Assembly: GCA_013041925.1 (NCBI GenBank)
Contig: JABDRB010000026.1
Location: 1-64,000 of the forward strand
DNA: 64,000 nucleotides
From: Akkermansiaceae bacterium
GTDB lineage: Bacteria > Verrucomicrobiota > Verrucomicrobiia > Verrucomicrobiales > Akkermansiaceae
Direction: 5' to 3'
Shown here: positions 1-8,593 of the stretch, piece after piece
Layout of the letters: every line of letters begins with the position of its first letter
Numbering within the stretch: position 1 is the stretch's first letter
Program-made: the position numbers and the translations under genes
Notes under the pieces: generated by a model
The model's database searches: none
What the model saw: the letters and a program-made list of their open reading frames with translations, nothing else
What the model was told of the DNA's origin: nothing

Positions 1-110
1 ATGGTGGCAATCAAGGCGAAGCCACGCTCCCCGTAATGCTTCAATGCGCGTGATGTAGGAGCCGATAGGGAGGAAAGGGATGGACTCGAGTAGGATGAAT
101 GAATTTTCAT
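1..110 (-). CDS. Pilin/PilX-like exported protein, N terminus only (cut by window edge)
   Basis: The minus-strand frame starts at an ATG ending at 110 and stays open to base 1, giving about 36 residues that finish in ERGFALIAT. A charged stretch, then G-F and a hydrophobic segment, is the prepilin-type N-terminal pattern. GFALIAT followed by a membrane helix is, as I recall, common in PilX-like and Verru_Chthon cassette proteins of Verrucomicrobiota. The helix itself lies outside the window, so this rests on one short motif. A second minus frame over the same bases is also open (contains ILLESIPFLPIG) but has a stop just upstream and no start codon. The gene sits 168 bp downstream of the PDZ/HEAT protein on the same strand. 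Confidence 0.4.
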   Translation of the reverse strand, partial: MKIHSSYSSPSLSSLSAPTSRALKHYGERGFALIAT

Positions 111-278
111 AACGTCAGGAAAACAAGTGAGTTAAATAAAACACAATGTAACTACGTATGAAATTACCGCCCCTGCCCTCGATGTCAAATTCAATATGGA
201 CTTTATTCATTGGCTCGTCGCCCTTCAGGGTCTGTGTCATTTCCTACCCCACGGCCGATGGCCGGAAACTCCCGACGA

Positions 279-3200
279 TCAATCGTCCAGTTCCATGGGG
301 TCAAAGCCCTCGATGGGGGCGGCTTCAGGTTGATGCACCTTGAGTAATACCTTGCCGGCGCGGGCCTGGAGGCCCTTCCACTTCGGGTAGTCGCGATAGT
401 CCTTACCGCTGACGCCACCTCGGAGTTGGGTAACCTCGATGTATTCGATCACGTCCTGAAGTGATTTTGCGGCGATTTTGCCATCGGCTGCTGAGAGTTT
501 ACCCATCCCTTCGGCGGAAGCGATTAAGCTTCCCGCTGCTGTGGACACCCCTTTTCGCAAGCAATACATCAAGGTTTTCAGTGCACGAGCCTCGTGGATC
601 TGCCCGAGGTAGGCGATAAGGCGTTTATCGAGATTGAGTCGGAGCATGGCATCGGCGAAATCCAAGCGCTGCTTGCTGGTGATGTCACCATAGCCTTGGG
701 GTCCGACGACCATTCGGCGTACCGACTGGGCACCGACAATCTTGGCTTTCGTTGGGCCAGAGCGGGCGAAATCAAGCAGCACGCGGTCAGCCTCACGGCT
801 CGGCGAGTAGGACAGCGCGAAGACGAGATTACGGAACACATTCATATTATCGGTTTCTCCCTCTTTCTTGAGGGCCGCCATACTTTCAACATCGCCGAGT
901 TGGGCGAGGATGTAATGGAGTGTCGGGCGTGCGGATTCACGACTCTTGGGCAGCATGGCGACGATCGCCTTACTCACTTTCGCAACGTGCGCTGGGTCGT
1001 CACGGCGGGAGAGGATCGCCTGCTCGCAACCGAGCAGATCCTCATCGGTTGTTGCCTGTTGGAGATGATCGAGAACATCCGGTAAGAGCTTATCGCCACC
1101 GATGTCAAAAGCGGCTTTGACCGCGGCTTGGCGAACGAAGGGTTCCTCGTGACTCATGGCCTGCTTGGCGAGCTTGAGACCGGCAGAAGAATGCGCAGAG
1201 GCAAGCACCTCAAGAAGGCCGGCGCGGGCTTTCTCGTCCTTCGTTTTTGTATAAAGTGCGGTGAGGCCGGACTCCCCGACAGCAGGAACAAGGGCTACGG
1301 CGAGCTTTTGGCTGTGCTGGCGCAGACGCCAGTAGTCGTGGCCAAGGTAAGGAAGGAGATCCTGAACGGCGTCCTGAGCGAGAGTTTCACTGAGGAAATT
1401 CATCGCAGCCATCTTACGAAAATAGTTTTTGCGTGCTGGGTCCTTCAACTCGGCACGGCAAAGCTTCATCTTGGCTCCAGTGCCATCAACGGCATCGAGT
1501 TTGGCTTGGAAAATCTTCTGCACATCCTGGGCAATACTCGGCAGCACGATCGGCTTTTTATCCGCGACGATAAGTTGGTAGAATTTATCCATATCGTAGT
1601 AGACTTTACTGTCGTTCACTAACTTCATCACCTGCGTCAATGGATCGTCGATCAGAACCACGCCGAGCGGCTCGATGAACTCGTGGAAAGCAGCGGGTTG
1701 CTTCTCAACCGCACCTGGGTCAATCAAGTTGCGTTTGTAGCCGACGTGTGGACGGATATGGCGAGAAATTGCGACCTTCTTACGCAATCGATGGGCGGCG
1801 GCTTGGACCGCCTCACGGTAGCCAAACTTCCCAAGCATCGCCTGGGCGGGAGCGCAGCGGTTGGCGAACATCTGCTCGACGACCTGCTCTTCCTCAGCGG
1901 CAAAGGTCAGGGGACCAGCGATGCGGGCAATGGTATCTTTATCCCAGATCTTCGCCCGTGAGGTGACAAAGCCGTGGCCTCCCACCGGATCGAGCTGGAG
2001 CACGTCTTCGATAGCTTGACGGACCAACTCTTCATCAAACCCGGCCTGAAACGGAGACCGCCCAAGCTTGGTGGCCTTGGCAAAGAGCGCTGTCTGAGTC
2101 TGATTGCGCACGCTGTTGGGGGACTCTCCCTTCGGCTCGGCGATCGTGGCCTTCAACAGAGCCAACTGCGATTCCTCGGCATCGGAGCTCTTCGAGATCG
2201 CCTTCACTGCCGTGACGCGCACAAAACCTTTGGGGTCGTCAAGCAGCTGGGTCACTTTCGACAACGACCCCAGCACGGTATCCGTTCCGCAGGCCAGTAA
2301 TGCACGACAGGCGCCGTCACGACTGCGGGCGTCTTCACTGCTGAGAAGCTCGACAAGGCGAGGCGCGATTGCCTTTTCACCGGCCTGGAAACGTTTCCCC
2401 AGCTCGGCGGCTACCTTCCCGCGGGTTTGGGGCTGGAAGATGTTGATCATTCCAAAAATCTCGTCGGTGCTCCATTCCCGCCATGGTTTGCTGGCACGCT
2501 CGATGAGCATCGGATCATGGAGCTGTGGCCGGGCGCTCGCCAAAAGCTGCTTCATTTCCTCCTTGCTGGTAAAAAGGTCCTCGTCCAGATCCTTACCCGT
2601 GATGAGCGTCTGTTTCAGGGCAACGGCTTGGTGCAACACCTCAGTGGCTGTGGGGTCACGCAGTGTTTTGTAATCGCCCGTTGGTGTATGGTAGATAAAA
2701 CTTCCATCGAACATCCGGCAGAGCGTGCGCCGCCAGCGCAGGTTTCGCTCGGCAAGAATGCGCCCCTCTCGGCCGCAAAGTGTTGCCGCCCAAGACGACC
2801 AGTTACCGTGATAGTCATGAGCGTGACCACCACGCCGAGTAAATGAACAATGCGTGGACATCTGGGCAAAGAACTTGGCACCGTGTTTATTTCCGAGCAA
2901 CTTCATCGCAAAGGCAATGCCGGTATTCTTGCCATTGCTGTCATCGGTCCCAGCCGGACCATGGTCGCCGTAGGGAATGGCACCTTGGTCAACATAGGAA
3001 CCGAAGAAGCGATGGGCTCGCTCGATAGCTTGATCGACCTCAGGGTGATCAACGCCAAGTTTTTTAGCCAAAGCGATGAGGAAGAAGCATCGGTTGCCCG
3101 CCGCGTTGAGGGCTCCATAGCCCGGATTCATGCGGTGGAACTCGCCACCATTAAAGGAAGGGAAAGCAAAAGTATGCCCCCAACTTCCGCCGCCGCTCTG

Positions 3201-4256
3201 GCCCATCGCGGCATCAATAGCAAACTTGCGCAGGGCGGGCAGGACAAAATCATCTCCCGTGGCGTCATAGTAGAGCGCGCAGTTGAGGCCGGTAAAGCCG
3301 TGGTGCCAGCTCTGATAACCCTTGTAACCCTTGTAGCCTGGCTTAAACATCGCCCCAGCGGGGACCGTCGGCGGGTGCCATTGGCGGGCATTCTTGCTGC
3401 GCACCCAATCATGCACGAGCTTGCGGTGTTCCGGTTTTCCGGAGGCGATCAACGCGATTGCTTCTAGCATCCCCCCACGGCCACTGCGTGGTTTTCTCGG
3501 ATCGGCAACAAATTTCTTCTCTAAGACCTTCCAAGCCTCTTCAAGGATCTGATTGGTTTTGGGGCAATCGTAGGGCGCGGTGTCGCTGTAGTCGGGCAAC
3601 ACACGCAGAGTGAGCTCGACCTCTAGTGTGATCGGGTCGATCGGGAATTCACCGAAGCCCCTTGCCTCCTTTTCGCGGGCCTCTTCAGCCTTCCACTCGT
3701 AAAGGGTATTATCGTTGCGAGCCTTGTCAAACAGGTCATCGATATCGACGGATACGATGTCTTTTTTACCGCTGCGTTTGAAGTAATTTTGGTCACGCCA
3801 GACTTGGAAGCTGATCTTTCCTCCATTCTTCTCGCGTTCGGCCTCGACAATCCCCTTGCCGATGAGGTGGCCTAGGTGACCGCCAGCGACGAATTTCTTG
3901 CCATTCATTCCGATGATGACATCGCCTCTGAGCAACTTCCCTTCGGCTGGTGAGCCTTTCAGGGTGGCCTGCACCTGGATTTGGTCTCCCTTGAATTTAC
4001 TGCCCACAAAGATGCCGACGGCACCACTGGGCCCGAGAGTCCATGGCTTTGGTGGACCTTTTTTCCCATCGGGGATCAGATCACCCTTAGTCAGGTCTGG
4101 GAGCTTGGCAGGGCGTCTGGATTCAGCAGCTGAGAGATCGCCACCTTTTGACAGCTCCTCGAGCTGCTCTGGGGAATGGGTGCGTTCCTCCGCAGCAAGG
4201 GGAGACATCAAAAAGCCCAACATGATGACGGGGGCCAAAAATAGAGTAGTTTTCAT
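279..4256 (-). CDS. Large exported PDZ plus HEAT-repeat protein, DUF6288-like
   Basis: A 1325-residue protein with a Sec signal peptide (residues 1-22, ending PLAAEE). A PDZ-like domain covers about residues 73-155 (GAVGIFVG, then LLRGDVIIGMNGK). Residues about 200-620 form an alpha-helical, Gly/Trp/His-rich region (YQSWHHGFTGLNCALYY, GGSWGHTFAFPSFNGGEFHR) like an alpha/alpha toroid, and match my memory of DUF6288 proteins of Verrucomicrobiota and Planctomycetota. The rest, about 620-1250, is HEAT-like helical repeats (SRDGACRALLACG, VRVTAVKAI, FVRQAAVKAAFDIGG). No catalytic residues can be named. The protein should be periplasmic or surface-exposed. It lies 137 bp downstream of the ExbB/ExbD cluster on the same strand and could be its last gene or a separate unit. 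Confidence 0.75.
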   Translation of the reverse strand: MKTTLFLAPVIMLGFLMSPLAAEERTHSPEQLEELSKGGDLSAAESRRPAKLPDLTKGDLIPDGKKGPPKPWTLGPSGAVGIFVGSKFKGDQIQVQATLKGSPAEGKLLRGDVIIGMNGKKFVAGGHLGHLIGKGIVEAEREKNGGKISFQVWRDQNYFKRSGKKDIVSVDIDDLFDKARNDNTLYEWKAEEAREKEARGFGEFPIDPITLEVELTLRVLPDYSDTAPYDCPKTNQILEEAWKVLEKKFVADPRKPRSGRGGMLEAIALIASGKPEHRKLVHDWVRSKNARQWHPPTVPAGAMFKPGYKGYKGYQSWHHGFTGLNCALYYDATGDDFVLPALRKFAIDAAMGQSGGGSWGHTFAFPSFNGGEFHRMNPGYGALNAAGNRCFFLIALAKKLGVDHPEVDQAIERAHRFFGSYVDQGAIPYGDHGPAGTDDSNGKNTGIAFAMKLLGNKHGAKFFAQMSTHCSFTRRGGHAHDYHGNWSSWAATLCGREGRILAERNLRWRRTLCRMFDGSFIYHTPTGDYKTLRDPTATEVLHQAVALKQTLITGKDLDEDLFTSKEEMKQLLASARPQLHDPMLIERASKPWREWSTDEIFGMINIFQPQTRGKVAAELGKRFQAGEKAIAPRLVELLSSEDARSRDGACRALLACGTDTVLGSLSKVTQLLDDPKGFVRVTAVKAISKSSDAEESQLALLKATIAEPKGESPNSVRNQTQTALFAKATKLGRSPFQAGFDEELVRQAIEDVLQLDPVGGHGFVTSRAKIWDKDTIARIAGPLTFAAEEEQVVEQMFANRCAPAQAMLGKFGYREAVQAAAHRLRKKVAISRHIRPHVGYKRNLIDPGAVEKQPAAFHEFIEPLGVVLIDDPLTQVMKLVNDSKVYYDMDKFYQLIVADKKPIVLPSIAQDVQKIFQAKLDAVDGTGAKMKLCRAELKDPARKNYFRKMAAMNFLSETLAQDAVQDLLPYLGHDYWRLRQHSQKLAVALVPAVGESGLTALYTKTKDEKARAGLLEVLASAHSSAGLKLAKQAMSHEEPFVRQAAVKAAFDIGGDKLLPDVLDHLQQATTDEDLLGCEQAILSRRDDPAHVAKVSKAIVAMLPKSRESARPTLHYILAQLGDVESMAALKKEGETDNMNVFRNLVFALSYSPSREADRVLLDFARSGPTKAKIVGAQSVRRMVVGPQGYGDITSKQRLDFADAMLRLNLDKRLIAYLGQIHEARALKTLMYCLRKGVSTAAGSLIASAEGMGKLSAADGKIAAKSLQDVIEYIEVTQLRGGVSGKDYRDYPKWKGLQARAGKVLLKVHQPEAAPIEGFDPMELDD

Positions 4257-4393
4257 AATTTAAAGATTGAAAAGATGCATAAGGCGACATCGGTGAAGCC
4301 GCGTTTCACGTTAGATAGTTGTTGATGATCTACCCTCCCTCGGTCGCTGCCTTGGTCGAGTCTGGGCGAGTCCGTTGGTCTCGGGCACTGGAT

Positions 4394-5566
4394 TCAGGCC
4401 CCCTTGGGTTCATTGCAAATATAAAGAGACAATCCGGTGGCCTTGGCCAGAGTGATTAATTTTTGTTTTTGCTCCTCGGGTATGGGATCATCGAGATCCC
4501 AGACAAGATGCATACTTTGGCGGACCTTGGCGCGGGTATCCTTGCGCTGGGTAAGCAGGTCAATAAATCGATCTAATAGTTCTTTAGATCGGCCTGCGGA
4601 ATCAACCACAAATGAACTGCGACCGAACCAAACCGTCTCGAAAATAAAATCGTCGTCGATGCTCCCCTGCTCGCCGTCGGCACGCAGAACATCGATCCGT
4701 TTCCGTCCCAGTGGGAGACGGGGGATGGCCTCGGGGATCTTCGCTGCAGCTTCTTTATCATCGGTGAGATAGACAAAGGAATCACCACGTTTGACAAGTC
4801 TGGACAACCCGACAGGACCGGCACCCTCAACGACCACGGGCAACGGTGTCAGACCATTGATCCAGGCACTAGGTAAAGGCAAAGGCAACGATGCCTTGGC
4901 GTAGATATTGGCACGTCTCAGGTAATCATAGACGACCATCAGTAGACCGAAAAAAATCAAAGCGTAGATGACCTTCAGGTTCAGGGCATCCAAGCGGTTC
5001 GCCCTCTCCAGATCCTCTTCAAGCATCACCACGGGCGCTTCCTCCTCCATGCCGTCAAGAAATTCCGAATCGGCCGCCGCGATGGCATTATCACCACCAA
5101 CCGCCGACTCAACACTGCCGTCATCAATCCCCCCCGCGGTGCGCGATTTTTTTTCTTTTTTCCAATCTGGCGTCGCCGACTTGATATGCCGACCCAAGTA
5201 TTTCAGGTCGTCCTCATCCATCCCGGCGCGATCGAGAGAATCTGCGGCAGTATCCTCGGCAAACCGGACATCTGAGAGTTCGCTACCGCGGCTTACCTGA
5301 AGGGCCTTGCGGCTGGCTTCTTGCCGCTCCTGTTGGGCGGCAATCTCGGCACTGCGGTCCGGCTGAATCAGATTCACATAGTTTTTTGAGTTATCTTTGG
5401 CGAGAACCAGAGCCACGATGGCCAAGCCAAGCCCGATCGGACACAACCAACGGCGCGGTCCTTTGATGGAATAGACGACCCAGCACAATGGCACAATGAG
5501 CCAGACCAGCACGCTGATCCATCCAGCGTGGCTAAAGTAATCCCAATGAAAGTAATCCGCGTTCAT
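4394..5566 (-). CDS. Membrane protein of the ExbB/ExbD-TPR cluster, unknown function
   Basis: A 390-residue protein with no family I can name. Two membrane helices lie near the N terminus (residues about 15-32 and 41-57). Then comes an acidic, Ala/Glu/Asp-rich linker of about 130 residues, a third helix (about 200-217, VIYALIFFGLLMVVYDYL), and a soluble C-terminal domain of about 170 residues. Its start overlaps the stop of the upstream DUF4159 gene in an ATGA arrangement, so the two are almost certainly translationally coupled and probably work together. The topology (two helices, long linker, one helix, C-terminal domain) suits an inner-membrane scaffold. Confidence 0.7.
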   Translation of the reverse strand: MNADYFHWDYFSHAGWISVLVWLIVPLCWVVYSIKGPRRWLCPIGLGLAIVALVLAKDNSKNYVNLIQPDRSAEIAAQQERQEASRKALQVSRGSELSDVRFAEDTAADSLDRAGMDEDDLKYLGRHIKSATPDWKKEKKSRTAGGIDDGSVESAVGGDNAIAAADSEFLDGMEEEAPVVMLEEDLERANRLDALNLKVIYALIFFGLLMVVYDYLRRANIYAKASLPLPLPSAWINGLTPLPVVVEGAGPVGLSRLVKRGDSFVYLTDDKEAAAKIPEAIPRLPLGRKRIDVLRADGEQGSIDDDFIFETVWFGRSSFVVDSAGRSKELLDRFIDLLTQRKDTRAKVRQSMHLVWDLDDPIPEEQKQKLITLAKATGLSLYICNEPKGA

Positions 5567-7176
5567 TTTTTATTTTTGGAGATGGTATCGTTCCACTGGG
5601 TGAACGAGTAGTAAATCAGGTTGATTCCGAGGTTCATGGCAGCATCACGCATCTCGGGTGTGACATCGGTGTAGTTTTGCGATTTCCACGCGTCGTTCAT
5701 ATCACCGGGGTGGTAGAATGCGATCCATCGGCCGTCATGTTTGATCCCGAGGGCACGTCGGCCACCGTGGTGCCAGAATGCGGGTGCGCCTTCAGGAAAT
5801 CCATTGGGAAGCTGGTAAAGCATATCGTCATCCGGAATGTCGAGGAGCGTCTTATCGGGGAACACTTGACGGATGAAGTGGATGAACGAGTGGTGGAAAT
5901 TGCGGTGACCGGCGTCAGCAATGAGCATCCCCCCATTGATGCAGTAATCCCGAAGTATCTTAATATCTGCCGTGCTAACACGCCCCATGCGGTCGTTTCC
6001 AGTCATGTAAACAAAGGGAGGAAAACCGTCTTTCGGGTATTTTTTAAGCAAGGCGATCGAATGGCTCTCCCCTTTGCGTGCGATTTTTTTAAACCCAGTA
6101 GCTTGGGCAAAGGCACGCAGGAAATTGATGTCAGCTCCAGTCTGGTTCATGCCATCATCCCACCCGGAGCCACCGTGATCGAGACGAATGAAGCGGATTT
6201 TGTAACCATCCATACCCTCGGGCCAGCCGCCTTTGGTGCCTCCACCCTTACCCATTTTACCTGCCTTGCTGGTATTTGCCGAGTAGGTGACTTGGGTTTG
6301 TTCTTTGAGTTGCTCATCGACCTCCGTATTATCTAGGTCTGGCTGGTCGAAAATGATCGCTGAGTTAGGGCGCAGGCTGAGGGTTTTTTTCTTTTTCTTT
6401 TTAGGTTTCACCACCTTGACCATAGCGACCACGGGGTTGCCGCTCCCTTTGGGCACGCGGTAGGCTTCGACACAGCCGCCGAGGCTAAGGATGTAGGGGA
6501 TGATGACGATAATAAGGAGGTGGGTCAGGCTACTTGCGTAAAGACTGCGGCGATGACGCGGGTCACGGCCGTGGGTGCGTATATCCTCAAGCACGCGGTC
6601 GCCTACCATGGGATGACCAGAAACACGGGTGAATGCCGCAAAAACCGATCGACTGCGGATCATGGCATGGAGCCAAGCACCGTAGAGTGCCACTGCGAGA
6701 GCCGGCCAACATGCTTTCCACCAAAGTTTAAACGTGGTGGCGCCATCTTGTTTGGCTCCAGCCACCTCCAAACCCTCGTCAAGGATCGATGAAACCCCCT
6801 GCCAGACGAAGTAGACGTAGGCTGAGACGGCCAGGTAGACGATCAACATCGACACCCGGAGTAGTTGATAGGTTACCCGATTGCGCACCAAGCTTAAGAT
6901 CCCACTCAGGGCGCATGCCCCACCCATGACACCAAACAGCAGAAAACAAATCTCCAGCGCTTGGGCCGTTCCATTCGCTTCCCAAAGTGTCAACACCGAC
7001 GGGTTTTGAGCGAGGAACGCGGCCAGAACTGGAGGACCCCATTTCCACGCAGCAAACCCAAGACCGAGAAGCATCAACGCAGCCACGCTGACGACGCTCG
7101 ACTTAAAGACGGACGCGCGGGTTGGGATTTCATCGATCCACTGGTCAGGGATCTTACTCTGGTTCTTTTGTCTCAT
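5563..7176 (-). CDS. Multi-pass membrane protein with C-terminal DUF4159 domain
   Basis: 537 residues. About five membrane helices occupy roughly residues 28-235 (for example VAALMLLGLGFAAW, ICFLLFGVMGGACALSGI, LLIIVIIPYILSLGG). A basic run PKKKKKK and a Gly/Lys-rich linker follow at about 265-325, then a DUF4159 domain to the end. DUF4159 resembles a class I glutamine-amidotransferase/ThuA fold; visible pieces are FLRAFAQATG, PFVYMTGNDRMG, LRDYCINGGMLIADAG and AFYHPGDMNDAW. In other bacteria DUF4159 proteins often occur with MoxR/DUF58/VWA genes; here the neighbours are ExbB/ExbD. The gene overlaps the next one by 4 bp and starts 54 bp after the TonB-like stub. No catalytic Cys is evident, so it may be a binding rather than an enzymatic domain. 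Confidence 0.8.
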   Translation of the reverse strand: MRQKNQSKIPDQWIDEIPTRASVFKSSVVSVAALMLLGLGFAAWKWGPPVLAAFLAQNPSVLTLWEANGTAQALEICFLLFGVMGGACALSGILSLVRNRVTYQLLRVSMLIVYLAVSAYVYFVWQGVSSILDEGLEVAGAKQDGATTFKLWWKACWPALAVALYGAWLHAMIRSRSVFAAFTRVSGHPMVGDRVLEDIRTHGRDPRHRRSLYASSLTHLLIIVIIPYILSLGGCVEAYRVPKGSGNPVVAMVKVVKPKKKKKKTLSLRPNSAIIFDQPDLDNTEVDEQLKEQTQVTYSANTSKAGKMGKGGGTKGGWPEGMDGYKIRFIRLDHGGSGWDDGMNQTGADINFLRAFAQATGFKKIARKGESHSIALLKKYPKDGFPPFVYMTGNDRMGRVSTADIKILRDYCINGGMLIADAGHRNFHHSFIHFIRQVFPDKTLLDIPDDDMLYQLPNGFPEGAPAFWHHGGRRALGIKHDGRWIAFYHPGDMNDAWKSQNYTDVTPEMRDAAMNLGINLIYYSFTQWNDTISKNKK

Positions 7177-7230
7177 TCTCAGGATGATGGCTATAAGGGC
7201 ACTGGCTCAATGACAGGGATTTCCGACCTC

Positions 7231-7692
7231 TTACTTAAAGAGGTCTTCCTCGTCGTCCTCGGGCTTGGGTAAGGTTGGGCCGGTCGCCTTTTTATTGATC
7301 TCCTGCTCGATTGCCGACTTGGGTTTCTCGGGTTCAGGGCTGGGATTTTCTTGTGACTTCTTGGGGGAACTCTCCTTGCTCGGAGCCTTAGGCGCCCTCT
7401 TTACGCCGCCAGCAAATTGGCTACTCAGGTCCTGGGGCTTAAGGTCATAATCCTCGGCAATTTCACGCAGAGCGACGGTGGCTTCACGCATCGCGGCATC
7501 CATCCGATTTTTCTCGCTCATCTCGGAAAGATCTTCTCCGGCGATGGCTTTGTAGAGATAAGGAAAACTGCTGCCGACAAGTAGGATGGCGTGCACGATC
7601 ACGGTAAAGATGATAATCGACTTCAGGCTACTCCCCTGGAAGTGTTCCATCAGCTGATCCGGTGTTGTTTCTTCTTTCTGTGTATCTATCAT
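7231..7692 (-). CDS. TonB/TolA-like single-pass protein lacking a recognisable C-terminal domain
   Basis: 153 residues: a short cytoplasmic N terminus, one membrane helix (about residues 25-43, IIIFTVIVHAILLVGSSF), a helical charged stretch, then a Pro/Lys/Ser/Glu-rich tail (EKPKSAIEQEINKK) ending DDEEDLFK. One N-terminal anchor plus a Pro/Lys-rich extended periplasmic segment is the TonB/TolA plan, and the gene follows exbB-exbD-exbD directly, where tonB or tolA would be expected. Unlike TonB it has no globular C-terminal domain and ends in an acidic tail. Assignment as an energy-transducing partner is inference from position and composition; no TonB family motif is present. Confidence 0.6.
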   Translation of the reverse strand: MIDTQKEETTPDQLMEHFQGSSLKSIIIFTVIVHAILLVGSSFPYLYKAIAGEDLSEMSEKNRMDAAMREATVALREIAEDYDLKPQDLSSQFAGGVKRAPKAPSKESSPKKSQENPSPEPEKPKSAIEQEINKKATGPTLPKPEDDEEDLFK

Positions 7693-7747
7693 GTTTGTTC
7701 GTTTTTGAATTGTTAAATTGGTTTAGTTCACTTGGTAAATCATCGTT

Positions 7748-8167
7748 TTATGGCTGTTTTTCACCGACGGCTTCGATGATCCCGCCTGCCGCTGCGATCG
7801 CTTTAATGACGGGTTCAAACGTCTCCTTAGGCAACGAGCTATCGCACTTAAACTGGACGTGCCGTTGGTCGTCGGAAATAGTACTGGTGAGCAGCGCCCT
7901 GACACCCCACTCGACATCCTTGGCATTATCAACGCGGGTGCCATCAAAAAAGATTTCGCCATTTTCATCCACCGCGATTCGAGCCACGACCACGGCCTGC
8001 ATTTTTTTGACATGTTCGGAAAGCGGAAGCACGACTTGCATCTTTTTATCCTTCGACACCTCGCTACAGACCATAAAAAAAATGATCAGGAGAAAGGCGA
8101 TGTCGCCCATGCTCGCAATGGGCACGGGGACGGCTCGGCGTTTCTTACTCTGGGGTCGTTTTTTCAT
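7748..8167 (-). CDS. exbD: ExbD/TolR-type biopolymer transport protein (second copy)
   Basis: 139 residues with a basic cytoplasmic N terminus, a single membrane helix (about 20-38) containing MGDIAFLLIIFFMVCSEV, and a periplasmic ExbD/TolR domain. The Asp in the helix (GDIAFLL) matches the proton-path Asp of ExbD/TolR/MotB proteins. The family works as a rotor-stator pair with ExbB/TolQ in the inner membrane, using proton motive force to act on periplasmic partners. It begins 6 bp after the first exbD and precedes the TonB-like stub. The periplasmic half differs strongly from the first copy (DENGEIFFDGTRV, WGVRALLTSTISDDQRHVQF), so the two are probably not interchangeable. Confidence 0.9.
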   Translation of the reverse strand: MKKRPQSKKRRAVPVPIASMGDIAFLLIIFFMVCSEVSKDKKMQVVLPLSEHVKKMQAVVVARIAVDENGEIFFDGTRVDNAKDVEWGVRALLTSTISDDQRHVQFKCDSSLPKETFEPVIKAIAAAGGIIEAVGEKQP

Positions 8168-8173
8168 GGTTGA

Positions 8174-8587
8174 TTAATCCTCCTCGACGATGGCCACAAC
8201 TCCCTGATGGGCACTGATCGCGGCAAGGGCTTGAAAATAGTTATCGTAAGGGGTGCCGTTGGTTGACTCGAGCATGATCACGCGTTTGGCGGGTTCTTTC
8301 TCACCCAACTCCAATGCCTCAAGACGCTCATTGAGGAGCTCGACGCTTACTTTTTTGTCGTTAAAAAAGATCTCGATGCCACGCAGGTTGACAATGGGCG
8401 TTTTATCCGACTGGCTTTGACTTGCTTTCTCACCTGAAGGCAAATCAGCGGCGATTGACTTGACCTTCACCAAGGTGGTAGCCACCAAGAAGTAGATGAT
8501 GAGCAGGAACGCAATATCTGAGAAGGACCCGGTCGGGATTTCTCCCGTGCGGTGCTTCTTTTCCTTGCTGTAGCGTTTTCTCGACAT
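8174..8587 (-). CDS. exbD: ExbD/TolR-type biopolymer transport protein (first copy)
   Basis: 137 residues: Lys/Arg-rich N terminus, one membrane helix with SFSDIAFLLIIYFLVATT (proton-path Asp near residue 24), and a periplasmic ExbD domain ending QGVVAIVEED. It lies 6 bp downstream of exbB and 6 bp upstream of the second exbD. Paired exbD genes after one exbB are seen in several envelope systems, where two different ExbD chains may assemble asymmetrically inside the ExbB pentamer; whether that happens here is not visible from sequence. Confidence 0.9.
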   Translation of the reverse strand: MSRKRYSKEKKHRTGEIPTGSFSDIAFLLIIYFLVATTLVKVKSIAADLPSGEKASQSQSDKTPIVNLRGIEIFFNDKKVSVELLNERLEALELGEKEPAKRVIMLESTNGTPYDNYFQALAAISAHQGVVAIVEED

Positions 8588-8593
8588 GAGTGA

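Noticed and set aside
2843-3467. Long plus-strand frames opposite the PDZ/HEAT gene
   Set aside because: They are antisense shadows of a GC-biased gene with no domain, signal peptide or start context.
8168-8185. GAGGAGGA upstream of the second exbD as a Shine-Dalgarno site
   Set aside because: It encodes the Glu-Glu-Asp end of the first ExbD and is placed rather far from the ATG, so it may be coincidental; not listed as a feature.
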